Source: Enterococcus columbae DSM 7374 = ATCC 51263
GTDB taxonomy: Bacteria; Bacillota; Bacilli; Lactobacillales; Enterococcaceae
Direction: 5' to 3'
DNA length: 64,000 nucleotides
Assembly (NCBI RefSeq): GCF_000406925.1
Contig: NZ_KE136347.1
Span: forward strand, 162,025 to 226,024
Within the stretch, counting starts at the first letter, position 1. Each line of letters opens with the position of its first letter. Shown here piece after piece: positions 18,058 through 27,152 of the stretch. The notes under the pieces are model-generated. The model had not been told where the DNA came from. It saw only the letters and a program-made list of their open reading frames with translations, and did not search any database. The position numbers and the translations under genes were made by a program.

Positions 18058-18176
18058 AGTTTAAGAAAGTTTTATATCAATCAAATGATAAAATTCGTCC
18101 TTAAGACCTATGTGTGTTTAAACAAAATCTGTCATACTATTAATGTAGAAAAACTACAATTAGGAGGCAATATGAA

Positions 18177-19661
18177 ATGAACGAAAGAAAACGTATTTTT
18201 GATTTGGTTAAGCAGGGAGTTATCTCTACTGAAGAGGCACTAGTTCTTTTAGAAAATATTGCCAAAGAAACCGGTCATAACTCTTTAAGACCAGATGTTT
18301 CTAAAGCAACCATTTCTAAGAAAGAGTGGTTTCAAGTGCCTGAACAAGATGCAGCAAATGAAGAGTTTAAAGAAAGTGAATTTGAAGAATATACGGATCA
18401 ATTAAGTCAAGCTTTAGCGGAGTTAGATTCAGTGAATGAAAAAATTGCTGATTTGAATCAACAATATACTGAATTAAATGAAAAAATGAATCAAGAAGCA
18501 TTAGCAAATGCTGATCATGCTGAAGAGCAAACCAATCTTTTAGCGCAGCAGCATCAAATAGCTGATGAGCTTGCCCAGTTAACCAAACGGAAAAAAATAC
18601 TTGAAGATAAGTTAGAACAAGTAACTAATGAAGAAAATCAAGAGAATTCAACTGCTTATACGGATTATAAATTTTCTGATGATTGGAAAGAACAGGCCAG
18701 TGAAACCTTCAATCAAGTCAGTGATAAGCTGACAGAAGTTGGTAGCCAATTAGGTCGCTTCCTAAAAAAATCATTGAAAAATGTTTCGCAAACAGTAGAA
18801 GAAAACGTCGAGTGGAAGTCAGTTAACATTAAAGTACCGGGGTTAGCAGTAGCTAGTGTGGAGCATGTATTTAAATATGAAGGTTTTCAACCCACTATTT
18901 TAGACTTTAAGGTAGCTCATGGAAAGGTTCAGTTTAAAACTTGGTCAGAAGATCACATTCAAATTTTAGCGAAAATGAAAATCTACGGTAAATTTGATGA
19001 GCATGATCCATTAGCGGCTATTTTAGCGCGAACAGATAGTGCGATTGATCAAGATTGCTTACGCTTTTATCTGACCAATAAACGAGTAAAAGCGGATTTG
19101 GAGGTCTTTTTACCTAGCAAAAATTACGATCATGTTGCTATTAAAATGTTAAATGGTCGTATGAATCTTGAACAAATTCAAGGCAAGGATTTCTATTTGA
19201 AATTAACCAATGGCGATATTTCCTTGAATGCTTTTGAAGCAACAATGTTGGAAATAGAAGGGACTAATGGTAATATTGAAATTACCAATAGTATTTTAGC
19301 TGATACGATTATTGAGACCGTCAATGGTAATGTAACGATGGATACAACACCTGTCGCTACTAAGATTAGTTTGATTAATGGAACGGTTCGTCTTTCTTAT
19401 CGTGAGGAGAAACTAGAAAAACTAAATGTTAGTACGGTAAATGGCGATATCAAGTTATCACTACCACAAGGATTAGGCTTAGAAATGTCAGCCAAATCAA
19501 CTTTTGGTAGCATTCAAAGTCGCTTGACTAATGTTGAACTGCTAAATGAAAAAAATGATAAGATGAATCGTTTGCTTGAACTGAGAAAGGTTGCTGATGC
19601 TATGGCTGATATTCAATTATCCAGCAATACAGGAACTATCTATTTAAAAAATAATGATTAA
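18177..19661 (+). CDS. liaX: LiaX-like envelope-stress protein (DUF4097)
   Basis: A 494-residue protein like LiaX of Enterococcus, the antimicrobial-peptide and daptomycin sensor linked to the LiaFSR system. Residues 1-30 form the short helical SHOCT-like/YvlB N-terminus (RIFDLVKQGVISTEEALVLLENI). Residues 65-150 are a predicted coiled coil rich in Glu and Gln. Residues 220-490 are a DUF4097 beta-helix with repeated TNGDI/TVNGNV motifs. No signal peptide is visible, yet the enterococcal homologue reaches the surface. AGGAGG precedes ATG 18177. It is first in a three-gene operon with a PspC protein and a small membrane protein, the liaXYZ arrangement. Confidence 0.85.
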   Translation: MNERKRIFDLVKQGVISTEEALVLLENIAKETGHNSLRPDVSKATISKKEWFQVPEQDAANEEFKESEFEEYTDQLSQALAELDSVNEKIADLNQQYTELNEKMNQEALANADHAEEQTNLLAQQHQIADELAQLTKRKKILEDKLEQVTNEENQENSTAYTDYKFSDDWKEQASETFNQVSDKLTEVGSQLGRFLKKSLKNVSQTVEENVEWKSVNIKVPGLAVASVEHVFKYEGFQPTILDFKVAHGKVQFKTWSEDHIQILAKMKIYGKFDEHDPLAAILARTDSAIDQDCLRFYLTNKRVKADLEVFLPSKNYDHVAIKMLNGRMNLEQIQGKDFYLKLTNGDISLNAFEATMLEIEGTNGNIEITNSILADTIIETVNGNVTMDTTPVATKISLINGTVRLSYREEKLEKLNVSTVNGDIKLSLPQGLGLEMSAKSTFGSIQSRLTNVELLNEKNDKMNRLLELRKVADAMADIQLSSNTGTIYLKNND

Positions 19662-19680
19662 TTTTAGATGAAATGAGTGA

Positions 19681-19983
19681 ATGAAGATGAAAAAGCTGAC
19701 CAAATCAAGTAATAAAGTAGTCAGCGGCGTTATAGGTGGATTTGCTGATTATTTTGGCTTTGATGCAACAATATTAAGAATTATCTTTGTTGTTTTTATA
19801 TTCATCGCCGATTTTGGTTTTGTTTCAGCGTTGATTTTGTATATCTTGTTGGCAGTCATTATGCCTAAGCCAGATCAAAATGCTACGCCAATGAAACCTA
19901 AGCGTCAGAATCGCAATGTGAATGTTCGCCCACGAAAGGATGCTGAAAAAATTGATAATGAAGATGATTGGAGTGACTTTTAG
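19681..19983 (+). CDS. liaY: LiaY-like PspC-domain membrane protein
   Basis: A 100-residue protein. Residues 1-60 are a PspC domain with the hallmark KVVSGVIGGFADYFG and two close hydrophobic helices (residues 34-60). The C-terminal 35 residues are charged and probably cytoplasmic. In E. faecalis LiaY links LiaX to cardiolipin redistribution; that role is inferred here from homology and operon position. It lies 20 bp after liaX and abuts liaZ. Confidence 0.82.
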   Translation: MKMKKLTKSSNKVVSGVIGGFADYFGFDATILRIIFVVFIFIADFGFVSALILYILLAVIMPKPDQNATPMKPKRQNRNVNVRPRKDAEKIDNEDDWSDF

Positions 19984-20334
19984 ATGTCCTATTTTGGAAA
20001 AATCGTTGTGACCATGCTTACTTTCATTGGCATTACTGTTTTTTTCCCAAATTTACTTTTTGTAGACAGCTTTATGACTGCCTTACTGGCGAGTTTTATT
20101 TTATCGCTACTTAATTTATTGGTTCGACCAATCTTATTATTATTAACCTTACCCTTGAATATCTTAACATTAGGGTTGTTTACCTTTATCGTTAATTCCT
20201 GTATGTTATTGATGACATCTAATATTCTAGGGAAAGATCATTTTTCATTCCCATCATTTTTATCAGCAATCGGCGTGGCTATTTTGATGACTATTGTTAA
20301 TGCGATTGTCAATAATTATCATGCGAATCGATAA
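19984..20334 (+). CDS. liaZ: LiaZ-like small membrane protein (phage holin 4 family)
   Basis: A 116-residue protein with four predicted transmembrane helices and the family motif LNLLVRPILLLLTLPLNILTL. Proteins of this type (DUF360/phage_holin_4) are integral membrane proteins of unknown mechanism. It starts at the base after the liaY stop, so translation is coupled. It completes the liaXYZ envelope-stress operon. Confidence 0.82.
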   Translation: MSYFGKIVVTMLTFIGITVFFPNLLFVDSFMTALLASFILSLLNLLVRPILLLLTLPLNILTLGLFTFIVNSCMLLMTSNILGKDHFSFPSFLSAIGVAILMTIVNAIVNNYHANR

Positions 20335-20345
20335 GCATGTGGTAA

Positions 20346-20399
20346 TGGCAAATACTTACTTCTAACTTTAAAGCTAGAAGTAAGTACTTGCCTTTTTTA
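20346..20399 (+). terminator. liaXYZ terminator, entered by the IS element
   Basis: A perfect 11-bp stem ACTTACTTCTA/TAGAAGTAAGT (20354-20385) is followed by CCTTTTTTA. The ISL3 element begins at the next base, so the T tract is the insertion target and is retained on both sides. Confidence 0.85.
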
Positions 20400-20526
20400 G
20401 GTTCTTTGTCAACTAGTGTTGTTGGCAATTAAGTCGATGGGAGAGGAAGTTATTTTTTCGATGACTTTCTCTCCTGTTTTTATTTTCTTTTTCAATCGAT
20501 GCTTTTTGTCAAACAGGCAGCTAAGC

Positions 20527-20575
20527 GTGCAAGGGTGACCGAGACGAAGATCGGTCACTTGCAAAGCCCTTGCAC
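20527..20575. repeat. Nested 9+7 bp inverted repeat inside the IS
   Basis: GTGCAAGGG (20527-20535) pairs with CCCTTGCAC (20567-20575), and TGACCGA (20536-20542) pairs with TCGGTCA (20551-20557). It lies just downstream of the transposase gene and has no T run on either strand that would make it a simple terminator. Confidence 0.8.
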
Positions 20576-20622
20576 AAGCGAAAGCTCGCCTGTTACAATA
20601 GCAGTCTGATTGAGAAAGAGAT

Positions 20623-21984
20623 TTAGGCGGATTTCTCCCCACAATTTCTTTTAGTTGGTTGTTTTGTATGCCAATTTTCTTCGTATAAAAAGATTCTTCT
20701 TCGCATATTACTAAAGTTTCTAAATCCAAAAGCCACTCGCTGAAAGACCTTGATTAAATTGTTTTTCCCTTCTAATTTTCCGTTGGAGTAAGGGGATTGT
20801 ATCGCATTTTTTATAGCGTGTGTATGTTTGATTAAATATTTCAGCGATTTTTTAAAGGCTATATCTAAGTCTTCAGGTAGCGTGTGAAGAATATGGAAGA
20901 ATTCGTCTAGCTGCTTTTGATGAAAACAAGCAAGTAGCTCTTGATAAATCTGGTAACACTGTCTGAATGCATCATCAAAACTAAGTAACGTATCCACCAC
21001 CTCAGTCTGTGTCACATATCTTCGATCGAATAAGGGATATTGTACATATTTCTCAAAGTTTAAGTGATCTTCAGGCATTAAAAGCAACTTCCAATAGCGT
21101 TTGAATTTATTGTAAGCACGTTGATTTTTATAGCGCAATGCTTTCATCACTTGAATTCTTTTTTTATTCAACGCTCGAGTGAGTTGTTGGATAATATGGA
21201 AACGATCAATGACAATTGATGCATTGGGCAATACTTCTTTAATGACATAAGGATAAGCGGCATTCATATCCATGACCACATATTTGACACGATTTCGACT
21301 TTCCAAACTAAAACGTAGAAAAAAGTCTTTAATTACGAAATTTCTGCGATCGTCTAAAATATCAATGATTTTCCCGGATTGTCCATCACTTAAAATAAAG
21401 CACATTTTCCCGTTACAATCGCTCGTTCCTTTGAATTCATCAATGAGCAGGCATTCTGGTAGTTGCATATGGTAAGGATTTAGCTCATAAGAGTAAGACT
21501 TTAAGATTCGTTCAACTGATTTAGGCGAGACAAAATAGCGCTTGGCGATATCCGTCATTGCACATTTTTGCTTCAAATCATGTAGGATAGCGAATTTCAA
21601 TGCATTTGAAAGATAGCAACGTTCATCAACGATGTTTGTCGTAGCGGAAAACGTTTGTCCGCACGCTTTACAACGATAACGTTGCTTGTATAAACGCAGG
21701 TAGGTCGGCACATTTTGATAAGGAATCATTTGAATCAAACTAGCTTTAGGCGTATGCTTAATAACCGTACCTGACTTTCCACAAGAAGAACAACAATGGG
21801 GATTTTCAGGGTAGGAAAGCAAACCAGAAAAGACTTTAGAAAACACGCCATGGACCTTCTCGTCAGAAAATGCGTAAGCATAAGCAGGAAAAGTAATATG
21901 TTTATCCTTAATATTTAGGATATTTTTGATAAGATTCGTTGTACTTGCACAAGTTTTTTTGATATTATGTAAGAAAGACATCAT
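20623..21984 (-). CDS. ISL3-family transposase
   Basis: A 453-residue DDE transposase. The N-terminus has zinc-finger pairs CCSSCG (about 48-53) and CKACG (about 90-94), the zf-ISL3 type, then a helix-turn-helix near residues 130-165. Catalytic acids are expected in LLIDEFKG, VVMDMNAAYP and NGKLEGKNN, and all are present. On the minus strand AAGGAG precedes ATG 21984 by about 8 bp. The frame is uninterrupted, so the element may be active. Transcription runs away from hprK and toward liaZ. Confidence 0.92.
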   Translation of the reverse strand: MMSFLHNIKKTCASTTNLIKNILNIKDKHITFPAYAYAFSDEKVHGVFSKVFSGLLSYPENPHCCSSCGKSGTVIKHTPKASLIQMIPYQNVPTYLRLYKQRYRCKACGQTFSATTNIVDERCYLSNALKFAILHDLKQKCAMTDIAKRYFVSPKSVERILKSYSYELNPYHMQLPECLLIDEFKGTSDCNGKMCFILSDGQSGKIIDILDDRRNFVIKDFFLRFSLESRNRVKYVVMDMNAAYPYVIKEVLPNASIVIDRFHIIQQLTRALNKKRIQVMKALRYKNQRAYNKFKRYWKLLLMPEDHLNFEKYVQYPLFDRRYVTQTEVVDTLLSFDDAFRQCYQIYQELLACFHQKQLDEFFHILHTLPEDLDIAFKKSLKYLIKHTHAIKNAIQSPYSNGKLEGKNNLIKVFQRVAFGFRNFSNMRRRIFLYEENWHTKQPTKRNCGEKSA

Positions 21985-22311
21985 GTTTCACTCCTTAATG
22001 GTTTTGGTCGACTTAATTATAGAGGAAACAGATGTCTTTTTCTATTGTTTCAAACAAAAAAAGATATTCAGCGTTATCCTCAATTTGAGTAACAACACTA
22101 AATATCATAGAACCCTTTTTTTGTTGGCGATGTAGCCGTTTTCTTTTATAATGGAATGAAAGATAAATGTTTGTTCATTTTTTTCATCTGATTATAAAAA
22201 ACAGCAAAAATCCTTTAAAATAATCAATGAATTAGTGAATAAAGTAGTCATATTAGATGACAAATGGTAAAATGGAGATAAGTAGATTGTTTTAAAAAGA
22301 GGGTGTTATTT

Positions 22312-23247
22312 ATGAGTGAAACCGTAAAAGTAATTGATTTAGTCAATGCTTTGCAGCTTGAAATGATTACAGAAGATGAACAAGCCTTACAGCGAGAAAT
22401 AAAAATCAGTGATATTTCAAGACCAGGTTTAGAATTGACTGGTTATTTTACGTATTATTCATATAATCGAATTCAATTATTTGGTAGTAAAGAAATTACC
22501 TTTGCTCAAAAAATGTTACCAGAAGAACGTTTAATGGTTATGCGTCGCATGTGTGCGCCAGAAACGCCTGCTTTTGTCATCTCTCGAGGGTTAGAAGTAC
22601 CTAAAGAGTTGATTCAGGCCTGTGAAGAAAATCAAATTCCAGTTTTACGTTCAAAGGTTTCAACTTCACGTTTACTTGGTCAATTATCTAGTTTCTTAGA
22701 TAGTAAATTGGCTGTCCGTGAAAGTGTACATGGTGTTTTAGTGGATGTTTATGGTTTAGGAGTTTTAATCCAAGGAAGTAGTGGCATCGGGAAGAGTGAA
22801 ACTGCCTTGGAATTGATTAAGCGAGGACATCGTTTGATTGCCGATGATCGTGTTGATGTGTATAAGCAAGATGATTTAACCTTAATTGGTGAACCACCTA
22901 AGATTTTAGAGCATCTAATCGAAATTCGAGGCATTGGCATTATTGATGTGATGAATCTATTTGGTGCCAGCGCAGTACGTGGTTCTATGCAGGTGCAACT
23001 AGCTGTGTATTTGGAAGCTTGGGACAAAGACAAGAAATACGATCGTCTAGGCTCCGATAATGAATCCGTTGAAATTGGCGAAGTGGCTATCCCACAGATT
23101 CGCATTCCAGTAAAAACCGGCCGAAATGTTGCGATTATTATTGAGGTTGCCGCAATGAACTTCAGAGCGAAAACGATGGGCTTTGATGCAACAAAAAAAT
23201 TTGAAGAGCGCTTATCAATGTTAATCGCTGAAAACTCTGGAAAGTAG
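22312..23247 (+). CDS. hprK: HPr kinase/phosphorylase
   Basis: A 311-residue sensor of carbon supply. It phosphorylates HPr on Ser46 when glycolytic intermediates are high, and P-Ser-HPr then acts with CcpA; it reverses this when phosphate is high. The N-terminal domain (1-130) precedes the kinase core with Walker [10 protein letters not shown] at about 154-162 and the family signature [18 protein letters not shown] precedes ATG 22312; GTG 22303 upstream in frame is rejected. An intact ISL3 element lies 200 bp upstream, so the native promoter must sit at 22123-22300. Confidence 0.95.
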   Translation: MSETVKVIDLVNALQLEMITEDEQALQREIKISDISRPGLELTGYFTYYSYNRIQLFGSKEITFAQKMLPEERLMVMRRMCAPETPAFVISRGLEVPKELIQACEENQIPVLRSKVSTSRLLGQLSSFLDSKLAVRESVHGVLVDVYGLGVLIQGSSGIGKSETALELIKRGHRLIADDRVDVYKQDDLTLIGEPPKILEHLIEIRGIGIIDVMNLFGASAVRGSMQVQLAVYLEAWDKDKKYDRLGSDNESVEIGEVAIPQIRIPVKTGRNVAIIIEVAAMNFRAKTMGFDATKKFEERLSMLIAENSGK

Positions 23248-23255
23248 GAAAGACA

Positions 23256-24086
23256 ATGAGTAGTGAACAAGTCAATCGCGTAGCTTTTGAATTATTTGGC
23301 TTACCGATTTATTGGTATGCAATTATTATGGTATCAAGCATTGCTTTAGCTATGTATCTGAGTTCTAGAGAGGCTGTTAGAGTTGGTATGAAGGCGGATG
23401 ATGTATTCGATTTTATGCTAATTGGCTTACCCCTGTCTTTTATTGGTGCTAGGATTTATTATGTGGTATTTAATCTGCAGCCTTATCTAGCTGATCCAAT
23501 CCAAATCTTTAATTTTAGAGCGGGTGGTATTGCTATTTATGGTGGGTTGATTGCAGGTGGCGCGTGGTTGTTTTATTATTGCTATACCCATTTGATTAAT
23601 GTATGGACTTTTTTAGATATTGCTGCACCAAGTGTGATTTTAGCACAAGCAATTGGTCGTTGGGGAAATTTCATGAACCACGAAGCTCATGGTGGACCGA
23701 CGACTCTGGCTTTTTTAGAAAGGCTCCATTTACCTAAGTTTATTATTGAAAATATGTATATTGATGGTCATTACTTTCAACCAACCTTTTTGTATGAATC
23801 ACTTTGGAATTTAATGGGCTTTATTATATTAGTGCTCTTAAGAAAAAAGACGCACTTGTTAAAACAAGGCGAGGTATTCTTGCTATATCTTATTTGGTAT
23901 AGTTTTGGGCGTTTCTTTATCGAAGGCATGCGTACGGATAGCTTGTATTTATTTGGACCAATTAGAGTTTCACAGGCTTTGTCATTTGTTTTATTTGTTG
24001 GCGCAATTGGCCTTTTGATTTATCGAAGAAAACAGCAGCTACCTTTTTATGATCGTAGTAAAGGACAAAATGAATGGATAGTTTAA
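23256..24086 (+). CDS. lgt: Prolipoprotein diacylglyceryl transferase
   Basis: A 276-residue membrane enzyme that attaches diacylglycerol to the lipobox cysteine of exported lipoproteins such as PstS. Seven transmembrane helices are predicted, with the Lgt signature GRWGNFMNHEAHG around residues 132-144 and a later conserved RFFIEGMRTDSL. It starts 8 bp after hprK, the common Firmicute pairing. Confidence 0.95.
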   Translation: MSSEQVNRVAFELFGLPIYWYAIIMVSSIALAMYLSSREAVRVGMKADDVFDFMLIGLPLSFIGARIYYVVFNLQPYLADPIQIFNFRAGGIAIYGGLIAGGAWLFYYCYTHLINVWTFLDIAAPSVILAQAIGRWGNFMNHEAHGGPTTLAFLERLHLPKFIIENMYIDGHYFQPTFLYESLWNLMGFIILVLLRKKTHLLKQGEVFLLYLIWYSFGRFFIEGMRTDSLYLFGPIRVSQALSFVLFVGAIGLLIYRRKQQLPFYDRSKGQNEWIV

Positions 24087-24113
24087 GTTAGTATCAATCT
24101 ATGAGGAGGAATT

Positions 24114-25133
24114 ATGTTGAAACAAAAAATTGCGGTTTTAGGACCAGGATCATGGGGCAGTGCTTTAGCACAAGTATTAGCCGAGAATGGACATGAAGTA
24201 ACAATTTGGGGGAATAATCCCGCGCAAATTGATGAGATCAATACCTATCATACGAATCGCCATTATTTACCTAATATAAAATTACCGAATACTATTATTG
24301 GTGAGAAGGATTTAGCCAAAGCGGTAAAGGATGCAGACGCAGTTTTATTTGTTGTCCCAACGAAAGCGATGCGCTCAGTTGCCCATGAATTTGCTAAGGT
24401 TTGTGAAAATACCCCTTATATTATTCATGCTTCAAAAGGGTTAGAGCAAGGGAGCCATAAACGAATTTCGGAAATTTTATATGAGGAGATCCCTCAAGCT
24501 AAACGCAAAGAAATTGTGGTGTTATCTGGTCCTAGTCACGCAGAAGAAGTTGCTGTGCATGATATCACAACGATTACAGCGGCAAGTGTGGATGAACAAG
24601 CAGCAAAGTATGTGCAACAATTGTTTACGAATGAATATTTTAGAATTTATACGAATACAGATGTGATTGGGGTAGAAACTGGCGCTGCCTTAAAAAATAT
24701 CATTGCAATCGGAGCGGGTGCCATTCACGGTTTGGGCTTTGGAGATGATGCCAAAGCTGCAATTATGACTAGAGGTTTGGCTGAAATTAGCCGCTTAGGT
24801 GTAGCGATGGGCGCTAATCCATTGACCTTTATTGGCCTTAGTGGAGTAGGCGATTTGATTGTGACTTGTACAAGTGTTCATTCTAGAAACTGGCGTGCCG
24901 GTAACTTACTAGGTCAAGGTAAGCAATTAGATGAAATTTTGGAAAATATGGGCATGATTGTTGAAGGCGTGGCAACTACCAAGGCTGCCATGGAATTAGC
25001 TGAGCAATTAAATGTGGAAATGCCAATTACGCATACCATCTATCGCGTCTTATATGAAGGAAAGGATATTAGACAGGCAGCTAAGGAAATCATGCTACGC
25101 GATAGTAAGGTAGAGAATGAATTTACAATGTAG
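24114..25133 (+). CDS. gpsA: Glycerol-3-phosphate dehydrogenase [NAD(P)+]
   Basis: A 339-residue cytosolic enzyme that reduces dihydroxyacetone phosphate to sn-glycerol 3-phosphate for phospholipid synthesis. The Rossmann motif [17 protein letters not shown] opens the protein. The catalytic lysine region is [24 protein letters not shown] precedes ATG 24114. The hprK-lgt-gpsA-galU order is conserved in enterococci. Confidence 0.95.
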   Translation: MLKQKIAVLGPGSWGSALAQVLAENGHEVTIWGNNPAQIDEINTYHTNRHYLPNIKLPNTIIGEKDLAKAVKDADAVLFVVPTKAMRSVAHEFAKVCENTPYIIHASKGLEQGSHKRISEILYEEIPQAKRKEIVVLSGPSHAEEVAVHDITTITAASVDEQAAKYVQQLFTNEYFRIYTNTDVIGVETGAALKNIIAIGAGAIHGLGFGDDAKAAIMTRGLAEISRLGVAMGANPLTFIGLSGVGDLIVTCTSVHSRNWRAGNLLGQGKQLDEILENMGMIVEGVATTKAAMELAEQLNVEMPITHTIYRVLYEGKDIRQAAKEIMLRDSKVENEFTM

Positions 25134-25158
25134 AATTGAAGAAAGAAGGTAGTTTTTT

Positions 25159-26043
25159 TTGAAAGTACGTAAAGCAGTAATCCCAGCAGCTGGGCTTGGT
25201 ACCCGTTTTTTACCAGCCACAAAGGCGATGGCTAAAGAAATGTTACCAATTGTTGATAAACCAACGATTCAATTTATCGTTGAAGAAGCCTTAAAATCAG
25301 GTATTGAAGATATTTTGATTGTTACTGGTAAAGGCAAACGACCAATAGAAGATCATTTTGATGCCAATATTGAGTTAGAAACAAATTTAAGAGAAAAGGG
25401 TAAGGATGACTTATTAAAATTAGTCGAAGAAACCACCGATGTGAATCTACATTTCATCCGTCAGTCACATCCACGCGGTCTTGGCCATGCTGTTTTACAA
25501 GCCAAAGCCTTTGTTGGCAATGAACCATTTTTGGTGATGCTTGGCGATGATTTAATGGAGGATAAAATTCCTTTAAGTAAACAGCTAATCAATGACTATG
25601 AGCGCACACATGCCTCAACGATAGCAGTTATGGAAGTGCCACATGAGGATACATCAAAATATGGAATTATTAATCCGGGTGCACAGGTCGTTAAAGGTTT
25701 GTACAATGTGAAAAATTTTGTCGAAAAGCCCTCACCAGATAAGGCACCAAGTAACTTAGCAATTATTGGTCGTTACTTGTTAACACCGGAAATCTTTAAT
25801 ATTTTAGAAACACAAGCACCTGGCGCCGGTAATGAAATCCAATTGACAGATGCTATTGATCGCTTGAATCAAACCCAACGTGTTTTTGCTCGTGAATTTA
25901 AAGGTGAACGTTTTGATGTAGGCGATAAATTTGGCTTTATGAAAACTAGTATTCAATATGGCTTAAAGCATCCAGAAGTTAAGGATTCTTTACGTCAATA
26001 TATTATTGAATTGGCAAAGGAATTGTCACAACCCAAAAAATAA
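25159..26043 (+). CDS. galU: UTP-glucose-1-phosphate uridylyltransferase
   Basis: A 294-residue nucleotidyltransferase that makes UDP-glucose for glycolipids, teichoic acid decoration and the Leloir pathway. The signature [17 protein letters not shown] lies at residues 13-29; a later [12 protein letters not shown] and GEIQLTDA-like segment match the family. The start is TTG 25159 after AGAAGGT. Together with pgm at 46 kb it feeds sugar-nucleotide synthesis. Confidence 0.95.
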   Translation: MKVRKAVIPAAGLGTRFLPATKAMAKEMLPIVDKPTIQFIVEEALKSGIEDILIVTGKGKRPIEDHFDANIELETNLREKGKDDLLKLVEETTDVNLHFIRQSHPRGLGHAVLQAKAFVGNEPFLVMLGDDLMEDKIPLSKQLINDYERTHASTIAVMEVPHEDTSKYGIINPGAQVVKGLYNVKNFVEKPSPDKAPSNLAIIGRYLLTPEIFNILETQAPGAGNEIQLTDAIDRLNQTQRVFAREFKGERFDVGDKFGFMKTSIQYGLKHPEVKDSLRQYIIELAKELSQPKK

Positions 26044-26055
26044 GGAGGGATTTTT

Positions 26056-26487
26056 ATGAATGGATTTGAAATTGCAGCATTGATTGCCGCGATTGCCTTT
26101 GCAGTGTTGATTTACTTTTTAATTCGATTAGTTGGGCAAGTGAATCAAGTGGTGGCTCGAGTAGGAAATACAATTGATGAGACAAATAAAACCATTCAGG
26201 TCGTTACTAAGGATGTGGATATTTTATCTCGAGAAGTAGAAGGCTTATTGGTAAAGAGTAATGAGTTACTTAATGATGTCAATCAAAAGGTTGCGACCAT
26301 CGATCCATTATTTACGGCAGTGGCTGATCTAAGTCAAAGTGTGATAGATTTAAATGATGCTGGGCGTAATTTGGTTGCCCATGTGGAAACACTTGGTAAA
26401 TCAACCGCCCAAGCCGCTGTTGCCGGTAAGGTTGGTAAAATGGCAATCAAATACATCAAAAAAAATAAAGAAACAACGGAGGGATAG
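26056..26487 (+). CDS. DUF948 membrane-anchored protein
   Basis: A 143-residue protein with one N-terminal transmembrane helix (residues 5-26) and a long helical, probably coiled-coil tail of DUF948 type. Its function is unknown; homologues are annotated as general stress proteins. GGAGGG precedes ATG 26056, 12 bp after galU. It is followed 2 bp later by a YtxH protein, a pairing seen across Firmicutes. Confidence 0.8.
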   Translation: MNGFEIAALIAAIAFAVLIYFLIRLVGQVNQVVARVGNTIDETNKTIQVVTKDVDILSREVEGLLVKSNELLNDVNQKVATIDPLFTAVADLSQSVIDLNDAGRNLVAHVETLGKSTAQAAVAGKVGKMAIKYIKKNKETTEG

Positions 26488-26489
26488 TT

Positions 26490-27104
26490 ATGAGTAATAA
26501 AGGTGGATTTTTATTAGGTGCATTAATTGGTGGAACAGCGGCAGCAGTTACTGCGTTGTTGTTAGCTCCTGAATCAGGTAAAGATTTGCGCAATCGTTTG
26601 GCCAAACAAGTGGATGATTTGTTAGACACTACTTCTGATTATGGTGATCAAGCAGCCAACAAAGCAGACGCCTTGAAAAAATATGCCCAAGAAAAAGCTG
26701 TTCAATTTGCGAAACAATCAGAAGAGCTTTCCGCACTATTGAAGGAAAAAACGGGTTATACAACCAATGAAATCTATCAAGATTTAAAAGAGCAAGTTAC
26801 TGATTTAACTAAAAAAGTAAAAGATTCCGTTAAAGAGATTGATGAGGAAGTAATTGAGCCAGTTGCTGAAGATATTGTCTTAGATTTTGAAGCATTGGCC
26901 CAAGAAGAGCAAGAACAAGCCCAGACTGAAGAGGATGTCTTGATTGAAGATATTCATGCGATTATCGATCAAGTAGCTGCTGAAACTAAAGAAACGCCTG
27001 ATACGACGATGGCTGATGCCATGGAAAAGGCAGTAGAGGCTGTCGATGATGTAAAGCAAGCAACTGAAAGTAAAGCAGTAGCTGAACTAGAAAAAGATAA
27101 ATAG
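26490..27104 (+). CDS. YtxH-domain general stress protein
   Basis: A 204-residue protein. The N-terminal helix (GFLLGALIGGTAAAVTALLL, residues 5-24) and the following APESGKDLRNRL are the YtxH signature. The remainder is acidic and helical with many Lys/Glu repeats, longer than the usual 100-150 residues. Its function is unknown; YtxH is stress-induced in Bacillus. It ends the galU-linked operon before a bidirectional terminator. Confidence 0.82.
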   Translation: MSNKGGFLLGALIGGTAAAVTALLLAPESGKDLRNRLAKQVDDLLDTTSDYGDQAANKADALKKYAQEKAVQFAKQSEELSALLKEKTGYTTNEIYQDLKEQVTDLTKKVKDSVKEIDEEVIEPVAEDIVLDFEALAQEEQEQAQTEEDVLIEDIHAIIDQVAAETKETPDTTMADAMEKAVEAVDDVKQATESKAVAELEKDK

Positions 27105-27105
27105 T

Positions 27106-27152
27106 AAAAAAGATAGCCTCCAAAGGAACGCTGACCTTTGGAGGCTATTATT
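27106..27152. terminator. Bidirectional terminator between ytxH-like gene and pepQ
   Basis: TAGCCTCCAAAGG (27114-27126) is the perfect complement of CCTTTGGAGGCTA (27135-27147), with A-rich and T-rich flanks. Genes converge on it from both sides. Confidence 0.88.

Larger units (their letters stand above)
20400..22114. mobile_element. ISL3-family insertion sequence
   Basis: About 1.7 kb with one transposase gene on the minus strand. The ends are imperfect inverted repeats. The left end reads GGTTCTTTGTCAACTAGTG; the right end, read inward on the other strand, is GGTTCTATGATATTTAGTG, and the match continues as TTGTT. Flanks CTTTTTTA (20392-20399) and CTTTTTTT (22115-22122) agree at 7 of 8 bases, consistent with the 8-bp duplication of this family. 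It is inserted in a T-rich terminator tail between liaZ and hprK and appears intact. Confidence 0.88.

Noticed and set aside
20409-20729. 106-codon minus-strand ORF in the IS
   Set aside because: It spans the hairpin and overlaps the transposase 3' end in another frame, with no ribosome binding site or family match.
22749-23270. 173-codon ORF antisense to hprK
   Set aside because: It is a shadow frame of a conserved gene, with low-complexity Ser/Pro/Ile composition.
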